A stretch of 64,000 nt of DNA from assembly GCF_900113545.1 (NCBI RefSeq), contig NZ_FOPS01000010.1:1-64000 (forward strand). Reading direction: 5' to 3'. The DNA comes from Neisseria elongata subsp. elongata. GTDB lineage: Bacteria; Pseudomonadota; Gammaproteobacteria; Burkholderiales; Neisseriaceae. Both the position numbers and the translations under genes were made by a program. The notes beneath the pieces were generated by a model. It made no database searches. It had not been told where the DNA came from and saw nothing but the letters and a program-made list of their open reading frames with translations. Every line of letters starts with the position of its first letter. Within the stretch, counting starts at the first letter, position 1. This document shows positions 43,074 through 52,594 of this stretch, one piece after another.

Positions 43074-43223
43074 AGCGTAAAACGGGTCATCAAAACGGCG
43101 GATTATAGCGGAATTTGGCGGCTTCGGCTTTTTCAGACGGCCTCCTCACGCCACGCCGCACGCCATCGGGACGGCCGTTTCACTATATAATCACGCCGTC
43201 CAATGTTTTTTCAGACGGCCCCT

Positions 43224-44318
43224 ATGCCACGCCTCATCTTCTCCCTCGCCACGCCCGACGACGACGACGCCCTGCGCCGCCTGTTGCGGGAAAACGTTAT
43301 GGAAGGCGGCATCAGCGTCAGCTTCCGCCGCGAACCGTCTTACTTCCTCACCTCGTCGGTTCAGGGCGAACAGGCGGAAATTTACAAAGGCTGCAATGTC
43401 GAAACGGGCGAAATCGCGGTATTGGGCAGCCGTTTCCGCCGTGCCGCCTATTTCAACGGCCGACTGGAAACGCTGGGCTATCTGGCCGACCTGCGCCTCA
43501 ACCGCCGCTACCGTTCCGGCCGCTGCCTTTTCCGGGCCTACTGCGAACTGGGCAACGTCATTGCCGCCGACCCGCTGCCGCTGCACACCAGCATGATCCT
43601 GCACGACAACGCCGCCGCCCTTTCCACCATCGCCGCCAACCGCCGCGGTATGCCGCACTACATCCCGCAAGGCCTGGTGCACACGCCGTTCATCCGCCTT
43701 GCCCGCCCGCGCCGCCCGATTGCACCTGAGGGGGTGGAACTCCGCTTCGGCCGTGCGGGAGAAGAAGGCGAACTGACCGATTTTCTCAACCGCGAAGCCG
43801 CCCGCCGCCAATTTGCGCCGCATTATGAACCGGCCGACTGGTACAACGGGCGGCTGCGCGGGCTGTCCGTCGGCGACGTCTGCATCGCGCGGCGGGACGG
43901 CCGGATTGTCGGCGCGCTGGCCGGCTGGGACCAGCACGGTTTCCGCCAAATCCATGTCGAACGGTACAACGGCCTGTGGCGTTTGGGCAAACCGTTGTAC
44001 AACGCCGCCGCCCGCCTGCTGCGCCTGCCGCTGCTGCCCGACGAGGGCGGGACGATACGCTACGGCTATCTGGCTTTGACCGCCGTCGAAAAAGACGATG
44101 CCGACGTTTACCGCGCCCTCCTGCGCGCGCAATACATCCGCTGCCGCAAACTCGGCTGGCACTACATGGTCGGCAGCATGCACGAAAACGACCCGCTGCT
44201 GCCCGTCATGAACGAATATCCGCATCTGGCGGCGGGCGGCAGGCTGTTCGTCGTCGCCTTCGATACGCCTCCCGAACCCGACGGCCGCGTGCCCTATGTC
44301 GAAGCGGCCACGCTTTAA
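43224..44318 (+). CDS. GNAT-like acyltransferase family protein
   Basis: The 364-residue product has GNAT-like features: LETLGYLADLRLNRRYRSGRCL near residues 86-107 matches an acetyl-CoA-binding strand and loop, and a second related half follows after about residue 170 (VCIARRDGRIVGALAGWD). The exact family and substrate are not recognised. The ATG at 43203 lies in a DUS and the next in-frame ATG at 43224 starts MPRLIFSLATPDDD, which looks like the natural N-terminus. Confidence 0.65.
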   Translation: MPRLIFSLATPDDDDALRRLLRENVMEGGISVSFRREPSYFLTSSVQGEQAEIYKGCNVETGEIAVLGSRFRRAAYFNGRLETLGYLADLRLNRRYRSGRCLFRAYCELGNVIAADPLPLHTSMILHDNAAALSTIAANRRGMPHYIPQGLVHTPFIRLARPRRPIAPEGVELRFGRAGEEGELTDFLNREAARRQFAPHYEPADWYNGRLRGLSVGDVCIARRDGRIVGALAGWDQHGFRQIHVERYNGLWRLGKPLYNAAARLLRLPLLPDEGGTIRYGYLALTAVEKDDADVYRALLRAQYIRCRKLGWHYMVGSMHENDPLLPVMNEYPHLAAGGRLFVVAFDTPPEPDGRVPYVEAATL

Positions 44319-44339
44319 GGTGGGGCATTTGGAACGGCA

Positions 44340-44382
44340 AGAGGCCGTCTGAAAACCGGTTTTCCGTTTTCAGACGGCCTCT
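44340..44382. terminator. DUS-pair terminator
   Basis: AGAGGCCGTCTGAAAAC and GTTTTCAGACGGCCTCT form a 17-bp stem after the acyltransferase-like gene. Confidence 0.75.
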
Positions 44383-44445
44383 CTCATCATGGCTTCGCCG
44401 CGAAACACCTGCCGCTAAAATACCGCCTTCGGAACCGGCGGCATG

Positions 44446-44552
44446 TATGGCGGATTCACTTTAAACCAGCCCGATACTGCCCCGCCTTGCCGTACTGTTT
44501 GTACTGCCTGCGGTTTCGCCGCCGCGTCCTGATTTAAACTTAACCCAATATA
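44446..44552. mobile_element. Degenerate Correia element
   Basis: TATGGCGGATTCACTTTAAA at the left is a diverged TATAGTGGATTAAATTTAAA end, and TCCTGATTTAAACTTAACCC with CAATATA at the right is a diverged partner end. The middle CTTGCCGTACTGTTTGTACTG and CTGCGGTTTCGCCGCC match the intact element at 35034-35139 in the opposite orientation. Size is 107 bp. It lies downstream of thyA. Confidence 0.75.
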
Positions 44553-44566
44553 ATTCAGAGTGTTTT

Positions 44567-45361
<795 letters not shown>

Positions 45362-45380
45362 GTGTATGTCCCTTCGGTTG

Positions 45381-45430
45381 AGGCCGTCTGAAAAATCCCG
45401 CTTCGCGCAAGGTTGGTTTTCAGACGGCCT
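45381..45430. repeat. DUS inverted pair
   Basis: AGGCCGTCTGAAAA at 45381 and TTTTCAGACGGCCT ending about 45430, between the membrane protein gene and thyA on the minus strand; likely terminator. Confidence 0.6.
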
Positions 45431-45450
45431 GAATGATGTCGTACGGCGGT

Positions 45451-45789
45451 TCAGCCGCCGATGCAGATATTGTGGTTGTGCGGCAACAGGATATAAAACA
45501 CCAACCAGGCCAATAATACAACGGCTGCGGGCAGCAGCGTTTTGGCACGGACGAGCAGACGGGCAGGCAGCCAGCACAGGACGCTGAATACAATCAAACT
45601 GACCAGCATCAAGGGGTAAAACGCCGTGCCCGCGATGTTTTCGTAGCGGTGGTCGTAGCATTCGAAGCTGCCGCCCATGTAGGCCGCGCCCAATATCAGC
45701 CAACCGGCGAAGTGCGCCGCCCATACGCCGGCCATGACGGCGGCCCTGATGAATATGAGGCCCAAATGGGATGTTTTATGTTCGGACAT
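45451..45789 (-). CDS. Hypothetical three-helix membrane protein
   Basis: The 112-residue product has three hydrophobic segments (about residues 10-36, 55-78 and 85-102), with a polar loop between helix 1 and 2 holding [12 protein letters not shown]. The C-terminus HNHNICIGG has His and Cys that could bind metal. GGAAACCGA precedes the ATG. Unrecognised family. Confidence 0.6.
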   Translation of the reverse strand: MSEHKTSHLGLIFIRAAVMAGVWAAHFAGWLILGAAYMGGSFECYDHRYENIAGTAFYPLMLVSLIVFSVLCWLPARLLVRAKTLLPAAVVLLAWLVFYILLPHNHNICIGG

Positions 45790-45819
45790 TCGGTTTCCTT
45801 TTTAAATAAAGCTATCGGC

Positions 45820-45858
45820 AGGCCGTCTGAAAATACGGATTCCGCTTCAGACGGCCTT
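45820..45858. repeat. DUS inverted pair overlapping a stop codon
   Basis: AGGCCGTCTGAA at 45820-45831 and TTCAGACGGCCT at 45846-45857; the latter includes the TGA of the 45847-46245 gene. Confidence 0.65.
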
Positions 45859-46245
45859 CCCTTCAGGCAGGAACAGCGACATCGGCAGGCCGGCAAAAGC
45901 AAAGGCGGCGGCAACGGGCAACAGCATATCCCACGGGATATAGCCGGCAAACAGAAATCCGACCAAGGCGGCAACCGACACCGCCAGCCCGCCGAGCAGT
46001 ACGGCGGAAATACCCGCCCCCGCCCAACCGCGCCGTACCTTCAGGATGGAAAGCAGTGCGGCGTAAGGTACGGTAATCGGCAGGCAGTAGAGTACCGAAG
46101 CCACCAGCAGCCCCAAAACGGCCAAAGTGCCGATGCCTAAAATAAAATCGGGGAAGTCGCCGCCCAATAAAATAACTAACAGCACAAATCCCGCCACCTG
46201 CGGCGGCAGCGCGATTAAAGCCAAATTCCGAGCCAACGGCGACAT
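45847..46245 (-). CDS. Hypothetical four-helix membrane protein
   Basis: The 132-residue protein starts at the ATG at 46245 (GGAAAGGAATCG upstream) and has four hydrophobic helices with short loops (about 6-28, 35-60, 75-95, 100-122). It ends FLPEGKAV where Ala-Val-stop is DUS-encoded. Unrecognised family. Confidence 0.6.
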   Translation of the reverse strand: MSPLARNLALIALPPQVAGFVLLVILLGGDFPDFILGIGTLAVLGLLVASVLYCLPITVPYAALLSILKVRRGWAGAGISAVLLGGLAVSVAALVGFLFAGYIPWDMLLPVAAAFAFAGLPMSLFLPEGKAV

Positions 46246-46260
46246 ATCGATTCCTTTCCA

Positions 46261-46301
46261 AGCCGTCTGAAAAATACGGATGCCGTTTTCAGACGGCCTT
46301 T
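46261..46301. terminator. DUS-pair hairpin after the nitroreductase gene
   Basis: AGCCGTCTGAAAA and TTTTCAGACGGCCT, ending a few bases before the nitroreductase stop (minus strand). Confidence 0.6.
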
Positions 46302-46306
46302 TCATC

Positions 46307-46867
46307 TTACCAATAGCTGACGAAGCGTTCCAAATCGGTATTTTTTTCTTCTTTCGGGAAATCGTGCTGCGCCGTGCCGACCATGATCAAGCCGATGATG
46401 CGGTCTTTTTCGCCGCAGTTCATGGCTTCGCGCAATACGGGGCTGCCGCACCACAGGCCGGTAATCCACACGTTGTCGTAACCCAGCGCGTTGGTGGCAA
46501 GCTGGACGGCATAAGCTGCCGCGCCCGCACTCATCAGCTGCTCCCATTCGGGCTTCGGTTTTTCGGCGGCGGTGTTCGGCGCGGCAATCACGGCGATAAT
46601 CATGGGGGCGAAGTTGGCAACTTTTTCCGCTTTTCTCATCGCGTCCTCACCCAATTTCATCACTTCCACCGTTTCTTCCAACGCGCGGCGGAATTTCTGT
46701 TTCGCCTCGCTGCCCGTGATAACGACGAAACGCCACGGTGTCAGGTTGCCGTGGTCGGGCACTTGGGTGGCCGCCTGAAAAACGGTTTCCAGCTCGAGTT
46801 CGTCGGGGGTGGGTTCGACCAGTTCGCGCACCGAGCGGCGGGTGGTCAGCAAATCTAATGCGTCCAT
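46307..46867 (-). CDS. Nitroreductase family protein (YdjA-like)
   Basis: The 186-residue FMN flavoprotein matches the small nitroreductase subfamily: LLTTRRSVRELVEPTPDE at the N-terminus (FMN phosphate-binding RRS), AATQVPDHGNLTPWRFVVI near residues 32-50, and GAAAYAVQLATNALGYDNVW near 130. It probably reduces nitro compounds or quinones with NAD(P)H. The stop is close to a DUS pair. GAAAGGAAACAAA precedes the start. Confidence 0.88.
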   Translation of the reverse strand: MDALDLLTTRRSVRELVEPTPDELELETVFQAATQVPDHGNLTPWRFVVITGSEAKQKFRRALEETVEVMKLGEDAMRKAEKVANFAPMIIAVIAAPNTAAEKPKPEWEQLMSAGAAAYAVQLATNALGYDNVWITGLWCGSPVLREAMNCGEKDRIIGLIMVGTAQHDFPKEEKNTDLERFVSYW

Positions 46868-46882
46868 TTTGTTTCCTTTCGT

Positions 46883-47914
46883 TTACTCTTTATCCACAGG
46901 GAGGCCGTCTGAAAAATCATTCGCCCGTTCCACCTGTTCCCAGGCGCGCAAAATCAAATCGGGGTCGTTCGGTTTCAGCAGTTCGGCATCCGACAACATG
47001 CGCCGCCAATGGCGCGCGCCGTTCAGGCCGTGCATCAGGCCGAGGTAATGGCGTGCCATGTGCCGCAAAATCGTGCCGCGTCCGGCGGCCAGTTGCGCGG
47101 CGGCATAATCTTTCAGACGGCCTGCCAGTTCGGCGTAGGAGACGGGCGCACGGTCGTCGCCGTAAAAAAGCCTGTCCCAGTCGCGCATCAGCATCGGATT
47201 GTGATAACACTCGCGCCCGACCATCACGCCGTCCACATGTTGCAGGTGCGCGGCGATTTCGTCATTGGTTTTGATGCCGCCGTTGATGATGATTTCCAAC
47301 GCGGGAAACTCGCGTTTCAGGCGGTAGACATAATCGTAGCGCAACGGCGGCACGTCGCGATTTTCCTTCGGCGAGAGGCCTTCCAGCCAGGCATTGCGGG
47401 CGTGGACGATGAAGGTTGTGCAATCGGTTTTTTCCGCCAATGTACCGACAAAATCGGCCAGCGGCTGATAATCGGTTTCGCGGTCGAGGCCGATGCGGTG
47501 CTTGACGGTAACGGCACAGCCGGGTGCGGCTTCCTGCATCGCGTTCAGGCAGTCGGCCACCAAATCCGCCTCCTTCATCAAGCACGCGCCGAACGCGCCT
47601 TTCTGAACGCGCGGGCTGGGGCAGCCGCAGTTGAGGTTGATTTCGTCGTAGCCGTAAGCGGCGGCTTTGGCGGCGGCTTTGGCCAAATCCTGCGGCTCGC
47701 TGCCGCCCAGTTGCAGCGCGACGGGGTTTTCGCCGTCGTTTTTCAGCAGGAAGCGGTCGGGGTCGCCGTAAATCACCGCGCCCGCGTTAATCATTTCAGT
47801 GTAAAGCCAGGTATGGCGGGTGATTTGGCGCGCCATATGGCGATAGTGCCGATCAGTCCAGTCCAACATAGGGGCTACGGATAGGCGGCGAGGTGGCAAT
47901 GTATTGTTTTTCAT
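46883..47914 (-). CDS. dusA: tRNA-dihydrouridine(20/20a) synthase
   Basis: Reduces uridines 20 and 20a in the D-loop of tRNA with FMN. From the ATG at 47914 the product has 343 residues: LSVAPMLDWTDRHYRHMARQ at the N-terminus, EINLNCGCPSPRVQKGAFGACLM around residues 91-113 with the catalytic cysteine, and VTVKHRIGLD, IVHARNAWLEGLSPKENR and INGGIKTNDEI further on. An in-frame DUS encodes SDGL in the last ten residues. The gene follows purN after 7 bases. Confidence 0.94.
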   Translation of the reverse strand: MKNNTLPPRRLSVAPMLDWTDRHYRHMARQITRHTWLYTEMINAGAVIYGDPDRFLLKNDGENPVALQLGGSEPQDLAKAAAKAAAYGYDEINLNCGCPSPRVQKGAFGACLMKEADLVADCLNAMQEAAPGCAVTVKHRIGLDRETDYQPLADFVGTLAEKTDCTTFIVHARNAWLEGLSPKENRDVPPLRYDYVYRLKREFPALEIIINGGIKTNDEIAAHLQHVDGVMVGRECYHNPMLMRDWDRLFYGDDRAPVSYAELAGRLKDYAAAQLAAGRGTILRHMARHYLGLMHGLNGARHWRRMLSDAELLKPNDPDLILRAWEQVERANDFSDGLPVDKE

Positions 47915-47921
47915 CGTCTTT

Positions 47922-48548
47922 TCAAGCCAGGAATTGCGCTTCGGAATCGGCGGCACGGCTGTTGAGCACACGGTTGCCGTCGATTTTCAGACGGCCTGCG
48001 GCAAAATCGGCCACAGCCTGCGGCAGCAGTTGGTGCTCCACTTTCAAGACGCGTGCGGCGATGTCGTCGGCCGTATCGCCGTCGAGAATCGGCACCACGC
48101 CCTGCGCAATCACGGGCCCGCAATCGAGTTCGGACGTAACGAAATGCACCGTGCAGCCGGCCACGCGGCAGCCGGCGGCCAAGGCGCGTTCGTGGGTGTG
48201 CAGGCCGGTAAAGGCGGGCAGCAGCGAGGGATGGATGTTGATCAGGCGGCCTTCGTAATGGGCGCAGAAGGCGGGCGTGAGGATGCGCATAAATCCGGCC
48301 AGCACGACCAAGTCGGGGTGATGGCGGTCGATCAATTCCATCATGGCGCGGTCGAAGGATTCGCGGTCGGGGAAGTTTTTGTGGTTCAGCGCGGCGGTGG
48401 CGATGCCGCGCGATGCCGCCCACGCCAGTCCGGCGGCGTTTTCGTTGTTGCTCAATACGGCGCGGATGTCCGCATTCGGAACGGCGGCCTCGACGACGGC
48501 CTGCATATTGCTGCCGCGTCCGGAAATCAGGATGACGATGTTTTTCAT
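47922..48548 (-). CDS. purN: Phosphoribosylglycinamide formyltransferase
   Basis: Transfers formyl to GAR in purine synthesis. From the ATG at 48548 the protein has 208 residues and begins MKNIVILISGRGSNMQAVVE. The catalytic Asn-His-Asp pattern is seen in INIHPSLLPAF near residue 105 and TVHFVTSELDCGPVIAQ near 135-150. An upstream in-frame ATG at 48582 is possible, and neither start has a good Shine-Dalgarno. dusA follows closely. Confidence 0.94.
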   Translation of the reverse strand: MKNIVILISGRGSNMQAVVEAAVPNADIRAVLSNNENAAGLAWAASRGIATAALNHKNFPDRESFDRAMMELIDRHHPDLVVLAGFMRILTPAFCAHYEGRLINIHPSLLPAFTGLHTHERALAAGCRVAGCTVHFVTSELDCGPVIAQGVVPILDGDTADDIAARVLKVEHQLLPQAVADFAAGRLKIDGNRVLNSRAADSEAQFLA

Positions 48549-48609
48549 AACGGGGAAATCGGATTGGGAAAGATGATTCATGGCTCTAGGGCGGCGTATT
48601 TTAGCCGAA

Positions 48610-48684
48610 AGGCCGTCTGAAAACACCTTTAAATCGCGCAACCTGCTGTTCAGACGGCCTCCCGCCGCATCAGGCCGTCTGAAA
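48610..48684. repeat. Three DUS copies upstream of recD and purN
   Basis: AGGCCGTCTGAAAA at 48610, its inverse ending 48660, and AGGCCGTCTGAAAACGGC at 48672. A TATAAT at about 48701-48706 follows and likely serves recD. Confidence 0.6.
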
Positions 48685-48739
48685 ACGGCAGCCGCTTCCG
48701 CTATAATCCGCCCGTCCTTTTCTTTAAATTGCCGCCGCC

Positions 48740-50467
48740 ATGAATGACGACGAATTCCAAACCGCAGCCGCCGATGCCGCAGTCGAACTGCTCAGCCGCC
48801 TTTATCCTGCCGCCGCCGAGGTGTGCGCCCCGTTTTTACGCCGCCTTTTCGCCGCGCTGGAAGACGGCCACAGCTTTATCCGGCTGACCGACGAAGAAGC
48901 TGGAACACTGGCGCAGGCCGCCCCGCTGACCGATTCGAAAGGCCTTGCCCCGCTGGTTTTGCGCGGGCGGCGGCTGTTCCTCGGCCGCTTCTACCGGCTC
49001 GAACGCGACTTGGCCGGCGAAATCCGCCGCCTGGCCGTCCCGCCGGTCGAAATCCCCGAAACCGCCCGCGCCGCCGAGTTGCTGGCGGAATGGTTTGCCC
49101 AAGCCGGCAGCGAAGGCCAGCAGGCCGCCGCCGCGCTGGCCCTGCTGCAAAACTTCATCTTAATTTCCGGCGGCCCCGGCACGGGCAAAACCACCACCGT
49201 CGCCAAACTGCTCGCCCTGCTCTGCCAAGGCCGCGAACGCCTGCCGCGCATCGCGCTGGCCGCGCCGACGGGCAAAGCGGCGGCACACATGGCGCGCGCC
49301 CTGCACAAAGCCCTGGCCGGCTTTTCCCTTTCAGACGGCCTCAAGCGGCACCTCTCGGCACTCGAAGGCCAAACCGTCCACCGCCTGTTGAAACTGCGCC
49401 CGCCGCAAATGCAGCCGCAATTTGATGCCGACAACCCGCTGCCGCTCGACATCCTGATTATCGACGAAGCCTCGATGCTCGACCTCGCCCTGATGCTCAA
49501 CCTCCTGCGCGCCGTGCCCGACGGCTGCCGCGTCATCCTGTTGGGCGACGAAAACCAGCTCCCTTCCGTCGGCGCGGGCGCGGTATTGGCCTCTTTGGCA
49601 CAAACCACCATCTTGGACAGCGAAACGGCAGGCCGTCTGAAAACCCTGCTGCCGCAACGCGAAAACCCTTTTCAGACGGCCTCCAACCCGCCCGCGCTTT
49701 CGGCCAACACCGCCCGCCTGACCGTCAGCCACCGTTTCGGCGAACACAGCGGGCTGGGCTGTCTGGCGCGCGCGGTGTGCGCCGGAGACGAGGAAACCGC
49801 TTGGGCGCAGTTTGACCGTTTCCCCGACCAACTGTCCGTCCGCACGGCATCCGTCGAACAACTGGCCGCCGACTTCTGCCGTCAGCAGGCAGACTACTGG
49901 CAGGCCGCCGACCATGCCGACATCGCGGCCGCCTTCGACTGCCAAAGCCATCTGGCCGTACTGGCGGCAAGGCGCGACGATGCCGCCCGCTTCAACCTCG
50001 CCTGCCGCAACCACCTGCAACGGCACGGGCGCATACCGGCGGATGCACAATGGTTTGCCGGACAAGTCATCATGATAGAACGCAACGACTACCCGCTCGG
50101 CCTCTTCAACGGCGACATCGGCCTGATCCTGCGCGATACCGACGGCGGCGACGGCGCGCTGGCGGCCTATTTCCCCGACGGCGGCACATACCGAAAAATC
50201 CCCCTCAGCCGCCTGCCCGCCTACGAAACCGCCTTCGCCATGACCGTGCACAAAAGCCAAGGCTCCGAATACCGCGACGTTTGGCTGCTGCCGCCCGCCG
50301 ATGCCGAAGGCCTCAACCGCGCCCTGCTCTACACCGCCATCACCCGCGCCCGCGAAAAATTTACCTTTGTCGGCGGCAGGCATGCCTTTGCCGCCGCCTG
50401 CAACCGCAACGAAACCCGCCGCAGCGGCCTGCGCGACATGCTGGCGGATGAAACGGAACGGATATAG
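48740..50467 (+). CDS. recD: Exodeoxyribonuclease V alpha subunit (RecD helicase)
   Basis: The 575-residue SF1 helicase is part of RecBCD, which processes double-strand ends. Walker A is ISGGPGTGKTTTVAKL near residues 137-152, motif II IIDEASMLDLALM near 238-250, GDENQLPSVGAGAVL follows, and motif V/VI near VHKSQGSEYRDVW and LYTAITRAREKFTFVGG at the end. Three DUS cores are in frame, including an inverted pair at 49630-49682. recB and recC are not in the window. Confidence 0.94.
   Translation: MNDDEFQTAAADAAVELLSRLYPAAAEVCAPFLRRLFAALEDGHSFIRLTDEEAGTLAQAAPLTDSKGLAPLVLRGRRLFLGRFYRLERDLAGEIRRLAVPPVEIPETARAAELLAEWFAQAGSEGQQAAAALALLQNFILISGGPGTGKTTTVAKLLALLCQGRERLPRIALAAPTGKAAAHMARALHKALAGFSLSDGLKRHLSALEGQTVHRLLKLRPPQMQPQFDADNPLPLDILIIDEASMLDLALMLNLLRAVPDGCRVILLGDENQLPSVGAGAVLASLAQTTILDSETAGRLKTLLPQRENPFQTASNPPALSANTARLTVSHRFGEHSGLGCLARAVCAGDEETAWAQFDRFPDQLSVRTASVEQLAADFCRQQADYWQAADHADIAAAFDCQSHLAVLAARRDDAARFNLACRNHLQRHGRIPADAQWFAGQVIMIERNDYPLGLFNGDIGLILRDTDGGDGALAAYFPDGGTYRKIPLSRLPAYETAFAMTVHKSQGSEYRDVWLLPPADAEGLNRALLYTAITRAREKFTFVGGRHAFAAACNRNETRRSGLRDMLADETERI
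49630..49682. repeat. Inverted DUS pair inside recD
   Basis: AGGCCGTCTGAAAA and TTTTCAGACGGCCT flank about 25 bases within the recD reading frame, encoding GRLKTLLPQRENPFQTAS. It lies between helicase motifs, where an extra loop can be tolerated. Confidence 0.8.
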
Positions 50468-50573
50468 GTAAAAAGACCGTCTGAAAACACCGGCCGCCAT
50501 ATGCGGTTGAATGTAAAAAAACGAGCTGACAATCTGTATAATTCAAATAAAGCATACCGTACAAGAAATAACC

Positions 50574-51071
50574 ATGAAACGAATATTGTGTTTGATTTTG
50601 CTGGCCTTATCCGGCACTGCGGTAGCGCAGTCGTGCGAAGCGGAAGTGGCGCGCGCCGATTTGAGGGGCTTGAAATTGGGCGAACCTTTGGCACAGTTCA
50701 AAAAACGGTTTCCCCAAGCGCACGACACGACGGCCGCGCTCGAAAAGCGCGAAACGCAAGAAGGTGGGATTCATCTTTTCGCAAACGAACACCCGTTGGG
50801 CAAAGATATAAATTCCGCCTTCCTGATTTATCAGGACAGAAAAATCAGCAACATCAACCTGTTCATCCACTACAACAAGCGGAAGCCCTTTGCCGCGCAT
50901 GCGGAACAGGCCAAAAAGCAGTTCAGGCTGCCTGAAAAAGGATGGCAGGCATTTGACAATGGGCAGCAGATTTACCGCTGCCAAGATTACAAATGGGTGC
51001 TGACGGAACTGGTTGAGGCCGACGGCACGCAGATTTTGAGCATCTCGTTGGATAAGGTTGCGGGAAAATAG
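50574..51071 (+). CDS. Hypothetical secreted protein
   Basis: The 165-residue product has a signal peptide (MKRILCLILLALSGTAVA) and a mature domain starting QSCEAEVARADLRGLKLGEP; the LRGLKLGEPLAQFKKRFPQ segment is reminiscent of bacterial proteins with small duplicated domains but is not assignable. AGGCTGCCTGAA at 50925-50936 encodes QFRLPEKG and equals the Simonsiella-type DUS. A TATAAT at 50537-50542 is a candidate -10. Confidence 0.65.
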   Translation: MKRILCLILLALSGTAVAQSCEAEVARADLRGLKLGEPLAQFKKRFPQAHDTTAALEKRETQEGGIHLFANEHPLGKDINSAFLIYQDRKISNINLFIHYNKRKPFAAHAEQAKKQFRLPEKGWQAFDNGQQIYRCQDYKWVLTELVEADGTQILSISLDKVAGK

Positions 51072-51255
51072 GCCGGTTGATGGCCGAACGGCCGTCTGAA
51101 ATATGTGCAGTACAACCGCCAACCCTGCAAACGTTGCCCGAACCGCCCTTGCCGAAACTACCGCCCAAACTTTTACACAGCAAAAAAACCATTAAATATC
51201 CGTACTGTATAAGCAACGCATCATCCATACCGCCGTTTCCATTGCGAGCCGCACC

Positions 51256-51699
51256 ATGCCCAGAGCCACCTTCTACGTCCACATAACCGACCCCGCCGCC
51301 TTCGCCTGCAAACTCACCCGCCGGGCTTGCGGCCAAAACGAACGCCTGCTGATTTGGTGCGGCAGCGAAGCAGAAATGCACCGTTTGGACAAAGAGTTGT
51401 GGCAAGACCCGCCCGAAAGCTTCCTGCCGCACGAAATATGGTTTGAAGGACACCCTTATCCGCAAGATGCCGCCGCCGTTTTAGCCTGCGGCGACCACCT
51501 GCCGCCCCTGCCCGAAGGCACCCTCGTCCTCAACCTGACCGACGACTTCTGGCACACGACGCAACCGCTGCCACAACGCGTGCTCGAAATCGTCGGCAAC
51601 AGCCCGGACGAACTGGCCGGAGCAAGGGAACGCTTCCGCGCCTACCGCGACGCGGGTTTCACCGTCGAACACCACAACATGCAGGGAAAGGCCGTCTGA
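51256..51699 (+). CDS. holC: DNA polymerase III chi subunit
   Basis: The 147-residue protein links the clamp loader to SSB. It begins MPRATFYVHITDPAAFACKLTRRAC; then LLIWCGSEAEMHRLDKELWQD and SFLPHEIW match the chi family. The C-terminal region has LVLNLTDDFWHTT and RERFRAYRDAGFTVEHHNM. The gene ends GCC GTC TGA, so the DUS gives Ala-Val-stop. The next gene starts 4 bases later. The upstream spacer 51072-51255 holds one DUS and no gene. Confidence 0.88.
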   Translation: MPRATFYVHITDPAAFACKLTRRACGQNERLLIWCGSEAEMHRLDKELWQDPPESFLPHEIWFEGHPYPQDAAAVLACGDHLPPLPEGTLVLNLTDDFWHTTQPLPQRVLEIVGNSPDELAGARERFRAYRDAGFTVEHHNMQGKAV

Positions 51700-51703
51700 A
51701 AAC

Positions 51704-51955
51704 ATGGAACAGCCCGACTTCTTCGCCATCCCCAGCCCCTGCATCGGCGTCTGCCGCGCCAACAACAAAGGCTACTGCATCGGCTGCCTGCGCAGCCGGG
51801 AAGAACGTCTCTACTGGCAGCAAATGAACGATGACCAAAAACACCAAGTCATGCGCCTGCTGGCCGTACGGCGCAAAAAAATCGAACAGGCCAAATGGGA
51901 AAAAGGACGGGATTTCGGTACAACGCCCGAACAGGAAAACTTCGAATTCGATTAG
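51704..51955 (+). CDS. DUF1289 family protein
   Basis: The 83-residue protein has the DUF1289 cysteine pattern: SPCIGVCRANNKGYCIGCLRS near residues 11-31, then EERLYWQQMNDDQKHQVM and basic helix RRKKIEQAKWEKG. The four cysteines probably bind a metal. Its start is 4 bases after the holC stop, so the two genes form an operon. Confidence 0.85.
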   Translation: MEQPDFFAIPSPCIGVCRANNKGYCIGCLRSREERLYWQQMNDDQKHQVMRLLAVRRKKIEQAKWEKGRDFGTTPEQENFEFD

Positions 51956-52037
51956 CCCCGACCGTCAGCCCGATTGAGGCCGTCTGAAAACCACTTCCCA
52001 ATCTTTCCGACAGGAAACATTCATCAAGGAAACCACC

Positions 52038-52496
52038 ATGAAATATCTGACCCTTCTGTTACTCTCTGCCGCCGCACCCGTCTTTGCCGGCTCATCCAGC
52101 ATCTATTTAAACAATGACTACCAACACGTTTTCGCCACCCCCAGCGGCAATATCCTATGTGGCGGCAACAGCCATAAACACGCCAAGGCCGACAAACGCT
52201 ATACCAACGACTTGTATTGCTTCATCGGCCTTAACAAAGCCATGCCGAAACGCTGTGAAAAACAAGGCGAAGGCTTGGACTTCACGCTTAACGCCAAAGG
52301 TAAAGCCGCTATGAGCTGCGCGGGTTTCGAATTTGTCCCTTACAACGAAGGCTACGAAAAAACACGCGTACTGAAATACGGCGAAACCATCAGCGGCAAC
52401 GGTTGGAGCTGCCGCAGCGAAACATCGGGCTTAAGCTGTAAAAACAACGACGGCCACGGCTTTTCAATCAACCGCCAAGAATACCGCCTGTTTTAA
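52038..52496 (+). CDS. Secreted cysteine-rich protein (DUF6636-like)
   Basis: The 152-residue product has a signal peptide (MKYLTLLLLSAAAPVFA) and a mature domain with HVFATPSGNILCGG, LYCFIGL, AMSCAGF, WSCRSETSGLSCKNNDGHGF. The TPSGNI-C and SGL-C-N-GHGF pattern resembles the DUF6636 family of small secreted domains. Six cysteines suggest disulfides. AAGGAAACC precedes the ATG. Confidence 0.6.
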   Translation: MKYLTLLLLSAAAPVFAGSSSIYLNNDYQHVFATPSGNILCGGNSHKHAKADKRYTNDLYCFIGLNKAMPKRCEKQGEGLDFTLNAKGKAAMSCAGFEFVPYNEGYEKTRVLKYGETISGNGWSCRSETSGLSCKNNDGHGFSINRQEYRLF

Positions 52497-52594
52497 CTAT
52501 TCAGGCTGCGCCCCTGCTTTGCCGAAGGCCGTTTTCAGACGGCCTCCGGTTGAAAGGGCATGTTTTGCAACTATAAAAAGCATTGTTGGAAAAC

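Noticed and set aside
43203-43223. ATG at 43203 as the start of the acyltransferase-like gene
   Set aside because: The seven extra codons are DUS sequence (MFFQTAP); the next in-frame ATG gives a natural N-terminus.
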